Assembly: GCA_032358165.1 (NCBI GenBank)
Contig: JAALGY010000012.1
Span: forward strand, 1,302,001-1,366,000
DNA: 64,000 nt
From: Diplosphaera chodatii
Taxonomy: Eukaryota; Chlorophyta; Trebouxiophyceae; Prasiolales; Stichococcaceae
Reading direction: 5' to 3'
Below the pieces are notes generated by a model. The model saw nothing but the letters and a program-made list of their open reading frames with translations, had not been told where the DNA came from and did not search any database. The position numbers and the translations under genes were made by a program. This document shows positions 14,001-23,934 of this stretch, piece after piece (positions within the stretch are counted from its first letter, which is position 1; each line of letters begins with the position of its first letter).

Positions 14001-17000
14001 AGCCCTACATCACAGCCGCCCACGGAAGACTCTTCCCAGCCACCACCACAAAGCCCTCCACCCCAGCTGCCGCCTGACTCACCAGCACAGACATCGTCAA
14101 GCCCGCCTCCCCAGCCACCGCCTGACTCAGCTCTCCAGCCTCCTCTCAGCCCGCCGCCGCAGCCACCCCCTAGCCCACCAACCCAGCCACCGCCTGACTC
14201 GGCTCTCCAGCCTCCTTCAAGCCCTCCACCACAACCGCCGCCCAGCCCTACATCACAGCCGCCCGCGGAAGACTCTTCCCAGCCACCACCACAAAGCCCT
14301 CCACCCCAGCTGCCGCCTGACTCACCAGCACAGACATCGTCAAGCCCGCCTCCCCCGCCGCCGCCTGACTCGGCTCTCCAGCCTCCACCTCCCCAGCCAC
14401 CGCCTGACTCGGCTCTCCAGCCTCCTTCCAGCCCTCCACCACAACCGCCGCCCAGCCCTACATCACAGCCGCCCACGGAAGACTCTTCCCAGCCACCACC
14501 ACAAAGCCCTCCACCCCAGCTGCCGCCTGACTCACCAGCACAGACATCGTCAAGCCCGCCTCCCCAGCCACCGCCTGACTCGGCTCTCCAGCCTCCTCTC
14601 AGCCCGCCGCCGCAGCCACCCCCTAGCCCACCAACCCAGCCACCGCCTGACTCGGCTCTCCAGCCTCCTTCGAGCCCTCCACCACAACCGCCGCCCAGCC
14701 CTGCATCACAGCCGCCCCTGGATGACTCTTCCCAGCCACCACCACAAAGCCCTCCACCCCAGCTGCCGCCTGACTCACCAGCACAGACATCGTCAAGCCC
14801 GCCTCCCCAGCCACCGCCTGACTCGGCTCTCCAGCCTCCTTCGAGCCCGCCGCCGCAGCCACCCCCTAGCCCTCCAACCCAGCCACCGCCTGACTCGGCT
14901 CTCCAGCCTCCTTCAAGCCCTCCACCACAACCGCCGCCCAGCCCTACATCACAGCCGCCCCTGGATGACTCTTCCCAGCCACCACCACAAAGCCCTCCAT
15001 CCCAGCTGCCGCCTGACTCACCAGCACAGACATCGTCAAGCCCGCCTCCCCAGCCACCGCCTGACTCGGCTCTCCAGCCTCCTCTCAGCCCGCCGCCGCA
15101 GCCACCCCCTAGCCCACCAACCCAGCCACCGCCTGACTCGGCTCTCCAGCCTCCTTCGAGCCCTCCACCACAACCGCCGCCCAGCCCTACATCACAGCCG
15201 CCCACGGAAGACTCTTCCCAGCCACCACCACAAAGCCCTCCACCCCAGCTGCCGCCTGACTCACCAGCACAGACATCGTCAAGCCCGCCTCCCCAGCCAC
15301 CGCCTGACTCAGCTCTCCAGCCTCCTCTCAGCCCGCCGCCGCAGCCACCCCCTAGCCCACCAACCCAGCCACCGCCTGACTCGGCTCTCCAGCCTCCTTC
15401 AAGCCCTCCACCACAACCGCCGCCCAGCCCTACATCACAGCCGCCCACGGAAGACTCTTCCCAGCCACCACCACAAAGCCCTCCACCCCAGCTGCCGCCT
15501 GACTCACCAGCACAGACATCGTCAAACCCGCCTCCCCAGCCGCCGCCTGACTCGGCTCTCCAGCCTCCTCTCAGCCCGCCGCCGCAGCCACCCCCTAGCC
15601 CACCAACCCAGCCACCACCTGACTCGGCTCTCCAGCCTCCTTCGAGCCCTCCACCACAACCGCCGCCCAGCCCTACATCACAGCCGCCCACGGAACCCTC
15701 TTCCCAGCCGCCACCACAAAGCCCTCCACCCCAGCTGCCGCCTGACTCACCAGCACAGATATCGTCAAGCCCGCCTCCCCAGCCACCGCCTGACTCGGCT
15801 CTCCAGCCTCCTTCGAGCCCTCCACCACAACCGCCGCCCAGCCCTACATCACAGCCGCCCGCGGAAGACTCTCCCAGCCACCACCACAAAGCCCTCCACC
15901 CCAGCTGCCGCCTGACTCACCAGCACAGACATCGTCAAGCCCGCCTCCCCAGCCACCGCCTGACTCGGCTCTCCAGCCTCCTCTCAGCCCGCCGCCGCAG
16001 CCACCCCCTAACCCACCAACCCAGTCACCGCCTGACTCGGCTCTCCAGCCTCCTTCGAGCCCTCCACCATAACCGCCGCCCAGCCCTACATCACAGCCGC
16101 CCGCGGAAGACTCTTCCCAGCCACCACCACAAAGCCCTCCACCCCAGCTGCCGCCTGACTCACCAGCACAGACATCGTCAAGCCCGCCTCCCCAGCCGCC
16201 GCCTGACTCGGCTCTCCAGCCTCCTCTCAGCCCGCCGCCGCAGCCACCCCCTAGCCCACCAACCCAGCCACCGCCTGACTCGGCTCTCCAGCCTCCTTCG
16301 AGCCCTCCACCACAACCGCCGCCCAGCCCTACATCACAGCCGCCCCTGGATGACTCTTCCCAGCCACCACCACAAAGCCCTCCACCCCAGCTGCCGCCTG
16401 ACTCACCAGCACAGACATCGTCAAGCCCGCCTCCCCAGCCGCCGCCTGACTCGGCTCTCCAGCCTCCTCTCAGCCCGCCGCCGCAGCCACCCCCTAGCCC
16501 ACCAACCCAGCCACCGCCTGACTCGGCTCTCCAGCCTCCTTCGAGCCCTCCACCACAACCGCCGCCCAGCCCTACATCACAGCCGCCCCTGGAAGACTCT
16601 TCCCAGCCACCACCACAAAGCCCTCCACCCCAGCTGCCGCCTGACTCACCAGCACAGACATCGTCAAGCCCGCCTCCCCAGCCACCGCCTGACTCGGCTC
16701 TCCAGCCTCCTTCGAGCCCTCCACCACAACCGCCGCCCAGCCCTACATCACAGCCGCCCACGGAAGACTCTTCCCAGCCGCCACCACAAAGCCCTCCACC
16801 CCAGCTGCCGCCTGACTCACCAGCACAGACATCGTCAAGCCCGCCTCCCCAGCCACCGCCTGACTCGGCTCTCCAGCCTCCTTCGAGCCCGCAGTCGCAG
16901 CCGCCCCCTAGCCCACCAACCCAGCCACCGCCTGACTCGGCTCTCCAGCCTCCTTCAAGCCCTCCACCACAACCGCCGCCCAGCCCTACATCACAGCCGC

Positions 17001-20000
17001 CCCTGGAAGACTCTTCCCAGCCACCACCACAAAGCCCTCCACCCCAGCTGCCGCCTGACTCACCAACACAGACATCGTCAAGCCCGCCTCCCCAGCCACC
17101 GCCTGACTCGGCTCTCCAGCCTCCTCTCAGCCCGCCGCCGCAGCCACCCCCTAGCCCACCAACCCAGCCACCGCCTGACTCGGCTCTCCAGCCTCCTTCA
17201 AGCCCTCCACCACAACCGCCGCCCAGCCCTACATCACAGCCGCCCACGGAAGACTCTTCCCAGCCACCACCACAAAGCCCTCCACCCCAGCTGCCGCCTG
17301 ACTCACCAGCACAGACATCGTCAAGCCCGCCTCCCCAGCCGCCGCCTGACTCGGCTCTCCAGCCTCCTCTCAGCCCGCCGCCGCAGCCATCCCCTAGCCC
17401 ACCAACCCAGCCACCGCCTGACTCGGCTCTCCAGCCTCCTTCGAGCCCTCCACCACAACCGCCGCCCAGCCCTACATCACAGCCGCCCCTGGAAGACTCT
17501 TCCCAGCCACCACCACAAAGCCCTCCACCCCAGCTGCCGCCTGACTCACCAGCACAGACATCGTCAAGCCCGCCTCCCCAGCCACCGCCTGACTCGGCTC
17601 TCCAGCCTCCTTCGAGCCCTCCACCACAACCGCCGCCCAGCCCTACATCACAGCCGCCCACGGAAGACTCTTCCCAGCCGCCACCACAAAGCCCTCCACC
17701 CCAGCTGCCGCCTGACTCACCAGCACAGACATCGTCAAGCCCGCCTCCCCAGCCACCGCCTGACTCGGCTCTCCAGCCTGCTTCGAGCCCGCAGCCGCAG
17801 CCACCCCCTAGCCCTCCAACCCAGCCACCGCCTGACTCGGCTCTCCAGCCTCCTTCCAGCCCTCCACCACAACCGCCGCCCAGCCCTACATCACAGCCGC
17901 CCACGGAAGACTCTTCCCAGCCACCACCACAAAGCCCTCCACCCCAGCTGCCGCCTGACTCACCAGCACAGACATCGTCAAGCCCGCCTCCCCAGCCACC
18001 GCCTGACTCAGCTCTCCAGCCTCCTCTCAGCCCGCCGCCGCAGCCACCCCCTAGCCCACCAACCCAGCCACCGCCTGACTCGGCTCTCCAGCCTCCTTCA
18101 AGCCCTCCACCACAACCGCCGCCCAGCCCTACATCACAGCCGCCCACGGAAGACTCTTCCCAGCCGCCACCACAAAGCCCTCCACCCCAGCTGCCGCCTG
18201 ACTCACCAGCACAGACATCGTCAAGCCCGCCTCCCCAGCCACCGCCTGACTCGGCTCTCCAGCCTCCTCTCAGCCCGCCGCCGCAGCCACCCCCTAGCCC
18301 ACCAACCCAGCCACCGCCTGACTCGGCTCTCCAGCCTCCTTCAAGCCCTCCACCACAACCGCCGCCCAGCCCTACATCACAGCCGCCCACGGAAGACTCT
18401 TCCCAGCCACCACCACAAAGCCCGCCACCCCAGCTGCCGCCTGACTCACCAGCACAGACATCGTCAAGCCCGCCTCCCCAGCCGCCGCCTGACTCGGCTC
18501 TCCAGCCTCCTCTCAGCCCGCCGCCGCAGCCACCCCCTAGCCCACCAACCCAGCCACCGCCTGACTCGGCTCTCCAGCCTCCTTCAAGCCCTCCACCACA
18601 ACCGCCGCCCAGCCCTACATCACAGCCGCCCGCGGAAGACTCTTCCCAGCCACCACCACAAAGCCCTCCACCCCAGCTGCCGCCTGACTCACCAGCACAG
18701 ACATCGTCAAGCCCGCCTCCCCAGCCGCCGCCTGACTCAGCTCTCCACCCTCCTTCGAGCCCGCCGTCGCAGCCGCCCCCTAGCCCACCTCCCCAGCCAC
18801 CGCCTGACTCGGCTCTCCAGCCTCCTTCAAGCCCTCCACCACAACCGCCGCCCAGCCCTACATCACAGCCGCCCCTGGATGACTCTTCCCAGCCACCACC
18901 ACAAAGCCCTCCACCCCAGCTGCCGCCTGACTCACCAGCACAGACATCGTCAAGCCCGCCTCCCCAGCCACCGCCTGACTCAGCTCTCCAGCCTCCTCTC
19001 AGCCCGCCGCCGCAGCCACCCCCTAGCCCACCAACCCAGCCACCGCCTGACTCGGCTCTCCAGCCTCCTCCGAGCCCTCCACCACGACCGCCGCCCAGCC
19101 CTACATCACAGCCGCCCCTGGAAGACTCTTCCCAGCCACCACCACAAAGCCCGCCACCCCAGCTGCCGCCTGACTCACCAGCACAGACATCGTCAAACCC
19201 GCCTCCCCAGCCACCGCCTGACTCAGCTCTCCAGCCTCCTCTCAGCCCGCCGCCGCAGCCACCCCCTAGCCCACCTCCCCAGCCACCGCCTGACTCGGGA
19301 CTCCAGCCTCCTCCGAGCCCTCCTCCCCAGCCACCTCCCGACCCGGCTCTTCAGCCACCGCCAAGCCTTGCTCCTCAGCCTCAAGCGACCTCTCCAACAA
19401 AACCGCCACCCAGTCCAGCAGCACAAACATCATCAAACCCACCTCTCCAGCCACCCCCCAGCCCTCCACCACAGCTGCCGACTAGCCCACCACCACAGCC
19501 ATCACCAAATTCGCCTCCCCAGCCTACGACGACCCCTCTGCCACAACCGCCACCCAGCCCGCCCCCGCAGCCACCCTTCAGTCCACCTCCCCGGCCGCTG
19601 CCCAGCCCGCCTCCCCTGCCACCGCCGAGCCCTAAACCCCAGCCTCCTGCAAGCCCACCACCGGCGGCACCTGTGCCAAGCAGTGGCGGTGGCACTGCGG
19701 GCGGGGTTCCCACCCCGACAGGTGGCAGCAGCAGCATGCCGGTTTCGACGCCAGCCCCAGTGGGGCCGCCGCCCACCGTGCAGCAGCGATTCAATGCGTC
19801 CTTTGTAAACAGCTCCAACCGCCCGGTTGGTGGCTCCAGCACACGGACGCAGGATGCAACTGGTGCATCGACGGAGTCGGGCGGCGGCAGCAGCCCTTCT
19901 AGCCCTGCGGTCGTCATAGACGTCAGCAATGTGGCACTAAGGGCAGCTGCCAGGCTGCTTGCGCTAAACTTCGACCAGGTGATATGCCCTGCCTCAAAAT

Positions 20001-23000
20001 TATTACCACTTCTTGGTTTGATTATGGTGCACCGTCATCCTCTGTTGAACACAGGCACCAGCTACCTCCTCAGACATTGGTTTTACTTCTGCCAGCAAGT
20101 AGAAATGCTGTCCGCAGGGAGGGTCCATCCAACAGTGTTGTGTCGAAACAACAGGTCGGCACCACTGGCGTGTTGCAGCTGCTGCGCGTCAGCGGGACCA
20201 ACGCCATTGCCGGCCAGCTGCAAGCTGCCAGCATCCTGCTGAACGGCGGCAGGGCATCAATCAGAACATCGTTCCTTACGCTCAGAGGTAGACCTGGCAC
20301 TGGATGCTATCAAGGCACATGCAGGGGTCCTTCGTTGACAGTGGCTGTGACGAAGTTCGATGCACCCTCAGGTGTAGCACCCCCAGGTGCTGGCAACCCT
20401 CCCGCGAGACCGTCCCAGCCGGTCGCGGTGCGGCTATGTGCCTACCGTGATATTACCCGCGAGGTGTGGATGGTGTGCACTGCTAGCACGTGTAACTTCA
20501 ACATGCACGACAACTGTGCAGCTGCATGCAGCACACTCATTCTATGTGTTGTGACAGCTAAACGTTGCATGTTGCACAATGACGGCGTGTTGACTGCAGG
20601 AAGTGAGTGGCATCATTGGCCCCTTCCTTACATGGCTGCTCATGCAAGACCGCAGAGTTGCGCGCCTGAAGCTTGCTGATAGCACTGTGGAGGTGATCCA
20701 CCACCGACAGCAGATGCCTCAGTGCTGACCGAGCAAGCAGGAAGCAGAGTAACCCTGAATGTGCTGCAACATGAGCAGGTGTGATAATGTGCGCTTGCTG
20801 CAACACGTGCTGCAATCGGTATCTTGCAGGTCCCTGTTGGCGGCCAGCTGACAACACAAGCAGCATACGGCAACTGGACCAGTCTGGACTTCAACGTCAT
20901 TGACCCAGCGCGGGGCACCATTGCACTGCAGGTGTGTCCCAATACGCAATAATAGGTGTCAATGTGCGGTCTGAAACGAGAGGGTCATAGGCCACAATCG
21001 ACCCTACCTACAATGTGTTTGCCCATCACGAAGCACCTGTGGTGTGCAGGCTATCGAGATGGGCCTGCAGCAGGGTCCATCTGTGGTTTCGCTCAAGTCC
21101 ATTGTCGACTTGCTGGTAGAGGCGACGCACGATCTCCCCTGGTGGCGATTGCCGCCGCCGCCGCCGCCACCACGCAAGGTGGCCGGCCGCCTGGCTAACT
21201 GTGGCAGATTCGCACTCTGCGCAACGCATCACACCTGCTGTGTGCGGTGGCATTGCCACCTGCAAACTGTTCAGGACCACATGCACACGTGAGGAACGGC
21301 AGGCGCTGGTGTACTTGTAGGTGGCGCCAACACAGCGGCCAGCAACTCGGGGTAGCGACGACAGGCTGGGCCTGACGGGCAAAGAAGCACGGCCTGTGCA
21401 GCGGGGTGGTGCAACGGCGCCGACACAGGCTGCAGTGAAGCCCGAGGCCAGGCGGCAGTTACCGCCGCCGCCGCCGCCTCTGTCGGCGCCTCAGCCAACA
21501 CCTGCTGCCAGGCCCGTCTCCCCACGAAGCAGTGACACAGGCGCAAGACCAAATGTGCAGGGGACGCACCAGCCACCGCCGCCTTTGTCGGTGCCGCAGC
21601 CAAGGGCTGCCACTAGGCCCATCACCCCTCGAGGTGCTGGCACAGGCACAAGACCTGGTGTGCAGGGGAGGCGCCCACTACCACCGCCACCCCTCGCGAC
21701 GCCCCAGGCAAGGGCCACAGCCAGGCCCGTCACCCCACGGAGTGCTGGCACGGGCACAAGACCCCAGGGGAGGCGCCAGCCGCCGCTGCCGCCACCCCAG
21801 CCCCGCAGGGTTGTCCAGCCTAGGGTCACTGCAGCGGCATCCAGACAAACTGCTGTAGAGGTGTCCCTGCCGCCGCCCATAGTGTCGCCGCCGCCCCACC
21901 CAGAGCCCAGTCTGCTCCGTTCGCAGCCACCGCCGCAGTCAAGTGTGGGTCTCACTTCCCCACCCAGCCCGCTACCCCGGCCGCCCCGGCTGCCACCCAG
22001 GCCTCCACTAAGCCCGCCTTCGCCGCAACCCCCGCAACTGCCAATCTCGCCTCCCGCGCCCCCACCCAGCCGGCCACCTCTACCACCTGTGCCGCCGCCT
22101 AGCCCACTGCCAGGCCCGCCTCCACAAGCCCCGCAGCCGCCAAGCCCGCCTCCCACACCTCCACCTGCGCCCCCACCCCAACCCCTTTCGCCACCACCAA
22201 GCCCACCGCCACGCTCACCTCCTCCACAACCGCCACAGCCGCCAAGCCCGCCTCCCACACCTCCACCCAGGCCCCCACCCCAACCTCTTATGCCGCCAGT
22301 AAGCCCACCGCCACGCTCACCTCCTCCACAACCCCCACAGCCGTCCAGCCCACCTCCTACACCTCCACCCAGGCCTCCACCCCAACCCCTTTCGCCACCA
22401 CCAAGGAAGTTGCCACGCTCACCTCCTCCACAACCCCCACAGCCGCCAAATCCACCTCCTACACCTCCACTCAGCCCACTGCCAAGGCCACCGACACCTC
22501 TTGCGCAGCCGCCAAACCCGCCTCCACCTCTGCCCAGGGCCCCACCCCTGCCCACCTCCCTGCCACCTAGCCCACCACCAAGCTCGCCTACAGCGGCACC
22601 TCCGCAGCCAGCAAACCCACCTATAGCAGCACCTCCCCAGCCACCAAACCTGCCTCCATCACCTCCGCCCATGCCCCCATCCCAGCTCCGCGTGCCACCA
22701 CCCAGCCCATCATTGAGGCCACCTCCACTGCAGCCTCTGCCACCACCGAGTGCAGTCCCTCAGCCCCTGCCCAGCCCGCCACCCCAGCTGCCATTGCTGC
22801 CGCCCGGCCTGCTACCCAGCTTGCCCTCTTCGCCGCCGCCTGACTCTTTGGGCCCCCAACCACAGCCCCCAACCAGCCCGTCACCATCTTCAGTGCCAAG
22901 CCTGCCACTTCAGCCCCCGCCACAGCCAGGGCCCGCACAAACGGACATGCCCCCTCCCGACCCACCCGGACTTTCTTTGCCACCGCCTGCAGATCCAAGC

Positions 23001-23429
23001 AGCGTGCCTCCCAGCAGTCCGCCAACCCTGGGTCTACAACCACCGCTACTGCCGTCCCCAACCTTGACGGTCGGGCGGCTTTCACCACCAAACTTGATAC
23101 CTCCGCCGTCAGGTGGACTACCACCTCCCTCGAGCATCGTATCGTCGCAGCTGGCACCTCTTGGCACGAACAGTGAAGTCGACAACCACAGCAATGGCAG
23201 CCAGCCAACGCCAGCAACAGCCCCCATTGTGCCACCCCCAAACGCTGGCACAGGCAGCCAGCCGCCCCAGAGGTTTCAGCTGGCCCCAGCTGCTGTTAAC
23301 GACACCAGCACCCGAAGATTGCGCGAAGATGACAGTCGTTCAATTGTCAGCAGTCGGTCTTCACGACATGCACGTCGCTCCCCAGCTGCTCGGCAGGGGC
23401 CATTAGGCAGTGCTAGCGGCATGCCTTGA
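2079..23429 (+). CDS. Giant hydroxyproline-rich, pherophorin-like cell-wall glycoprotein (frame broken as given)
   Basis: Exons 2079-2473, 2584-2718, 2854-4773, 4857-5000, 5146-5217, 5385-19978, 20074-20463, 20830-20931, 21050-21178 and 21321-23429 join in phase; only the 4773/4857 junction is we­akly supported. Counting two missing bases, the length is about 6,660 residues. Order: about 65 polar residues, a hydrophobic signal-anchor (CLGVLLVAVLLISL) ending near SQAQ; an N-terminal domain (2340-3230) with six N-glycosylation sequons; Ser-Pro-rich region (3270-4630); a short island beginning RDGLTFDDLRN; the 58-copy repeat array; a second non-repetitive domain (19780-21170); then a Pro-rich final exon ending in a basic Ser/Arg tail. 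Pro-rich frames would be hydroxylated and glycosylated, so a wall or extracellular-matrix role is inferred. The frame is the Pro-rich one because only it joins the flanking exons. It is interrupted near 11127 and 15872 (one base missing each) and by TAA 16070-16072. Confidence 0.8.
3270..4631 (+). repeat. Short-period Ser-Pro region (SPPP/QPPP motifs)
   Basis: About 450 codons of SPPP, SPPPPPP and, in the second half, QPPPSPPP motifs in the HRGP frame. In plants and green algae such Ser-Pro clusters are sites of prolyl hydroxylation and arabinosylation and form stiff polyproline-II rods. The first half uses short variable Ser-Pro blocks; from about 4030 a Gln-Pro phase takes over. That Gln-Pro style is closer to the long array that starts after 5385. 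Confidence 0.9.
8290..11343 (+). repeat. Higher-order duplication inside the array, copy 1
   Basis: A block of about 3.05 kb whose string of unit lengths (243 x5, 210, 243 x5, 171, 242) recurs exactly at 13035-16088, offset 4,745 bp. Shared private variants include cacggacatcg, cttcgagctcgcc, the atatcg variant and the one-base loss in the 242-bp unit. The copies differ by few substitutions, so the duplication is recent or an assembly product. Confidence 0.85.
11118..11136 (+). other. Frameshift 1 in the HRGP array
   Basis: All other units read gactcttcccagcc or close variants; here the word is gactctcccagcc, one T short. The Pro-rich frame therefore moves from frame 1 to frame 3 of the window. 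Reading straight on gives an Arg/His/Leu-rich frame (HHHKALHPSCRLTHQ) until 15918. Confidence 0.9.
11577..12792 (+). repeat. Higher-order duplication, partial third copy
   Basis: Matches 8290-9505 at an offset of 3,287 bp (same unit order, including the cttcgagctcgcc and cacggacatcg variants), and 13035-14250 at 1,458 bp (six full units). It starts immediately after the unique 24-bp insertion, which may mark the junction of an unequal exchange. Confidence 0.75.
15863..15881 (+). other. Frameshift 2 in the HRGP array
   Basis: The same one-base loss as near 11127, exactly 4,745 bp downstream. It moves the Pro-rich frame again (frame 3 to frame 2), which is the frame that joins the conserved C-terminal exons. 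Confidence 0.9.
16070..16072 (+). other. In-frame TAA stop in the HRGP array
   Basis: A single C-to-T change turns the CCA CCA CAA found at this site in other units into CCA CCA TAA in the Pro-rich frame. It is the only stop in that frame downstream of frameshift 2 until the natural end of the gene. Confidence 0.9.
21460..23130 (+). repeat. Second, irregular Pro-rich region in the last HRGP exon
   Basis: First come about three loose repeats of a PPPPLS-(V/A)-PQ-R-ARPVTPR-TGTRP type unit (21460-21830). An irregular SPPP/QPPP/RSPPPQPPQPP region follows up to about 23130. It differs clearly from the 81-residue array and is not frame-broken. Confidence 0.85.
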
Positions 23430-23934
23430 TTATGACAAGCAGCTGCTGCGCACGATCTTATGCACCATGCGCGTTCAATAAAGTTTGTGCATCTGTTTGC
23501 TTTTGTTCAGGTATTAATTACAAGTCCATGTTGACACTTGCGATCAGCCTCAAAGTCCTACTCTGCTACAGTTAGCACGGACGCAAGTCCAGCTGAAGAT
23601 ACTCTGAGAAGGAAGCACGCACTGCAAGAAAATGACTGTCCCGACTATCGTCTGCATCCCACAAGACAAGTAAACATACTGCAGAGGGCAACCCACATGC
23701 TGCAGCACAGCAACCGATGACCTTCCATTGCCGTGTTGCTATGTCCGGTTGCTGCACTGACGGCTCTGGTCTGCCAAACAGGAAGAAACAGCTAGATACA
23801 ATGCCCTTGTACAGCAGTGCCAACCCAAGGTGCCAAACTGTATGTGTGTGGCGGCGTCCTGTTTGCAACCCAATGCACCCAGCAATCTCATTGATGTAAG
23901 TTTCACGGCAGATAAGCCGCCCTAGGGGTGAGCT
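23430..23934. other. Convergent 3' intergenic region
   Basis: Between the stop codons of the HRGP gene (+) and the WD40 gene (-). It holds both 3' UTRs; TTACA at 23518-23522 reads TGTAA on the minus strand and could end the WD40 transcript. No coding signal is seen. Confidence 0.5.
23477..23482 (+). terminator. Possible poly(A) signal AATAAA after the HRGP gene
   Basis: AATAAA lies 48 bases after the stop codon and is followed by a T/G-rich stretch. Green algae more often use TGTAA, so this is only a candidate. Confidence 0.4.

Larger units (their letters stand above)
13035..16088 (+). repeat. Higher-order duplication inside the array, copy 2
   Basis: Second copy of 8290-11343 at +4,745 bp, including the same one-base deletion. 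The adjoining unit also continues the match past 16000 (shared ccctaaccc and cagtcaccg variants), but carries the private C-to-T change that makes TAA at 16070. Confidence 0.85.
5605..19330 (+). repeat. Tandem array of 58 units, basic period 243 bp (81 residues)
   Basis: The marker word agccctacatcacagcc recurs 58 times from 5662 to 19103 (one copy has gcatc). Spacing is 243 bp in most intervals. Shorter classes are 231 bp (once), 210 bp (8080, 9505, 14250) and 171 bp (10930, 15675, 16574, 17474); all are multiples of three and look like internal deletions of whole proline blocks. One interval (11343-11577) is 234 bp because a 210-bp unit carries a 24-bp insertion. Two intervals are 242 bp and carry a one-base loss. 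In the correct frame a unit reads SPTSQPP, then L/T-D/E-DSSQPPPQS, PPPQLPPDSPAQTSSS, PPPQPPPDSALQPP and SPPPQPPPSP blocks: Pro-rich rods alternating with short acidic/Ser/Thr patches. Confidence 0.95.

Noticed and set aside
5835..18390. Three very long minus-strand open frames (about 1,770, 1,600 and 850 codons) rich in Gly, Trp and Ser across the repeat array
   Set aside because: They are the antisense of Pro codons. The array length is a multiple of three and lacks the relevant stop complements, so antisense stays open by composition. None has splice-consistent flanking exons or a signal peptide.
5605..19330. Regularly spaced repeat array resembling a CRISPR or satellite
   Set aside because: Units of 243 bp are repeated throughout their length without unique spacers, keep an open frame and are flanked by exons of one gene.
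5354..19808. Long plus-strand open frames rich in Arg, His, Leu (about 1,940, 1,360 and 1,150 codons)
   Set aside because: They are the +1 shadow of the Pro-rich frame. Flanking exons and the conserved C-terminal domain join only the Pro-rich frame.
21491..22672. Minus-strand Gly-rich frame of 393 codons
   Set aside because: Antisense of the Pro-rich final HRGP exon; no independent support.
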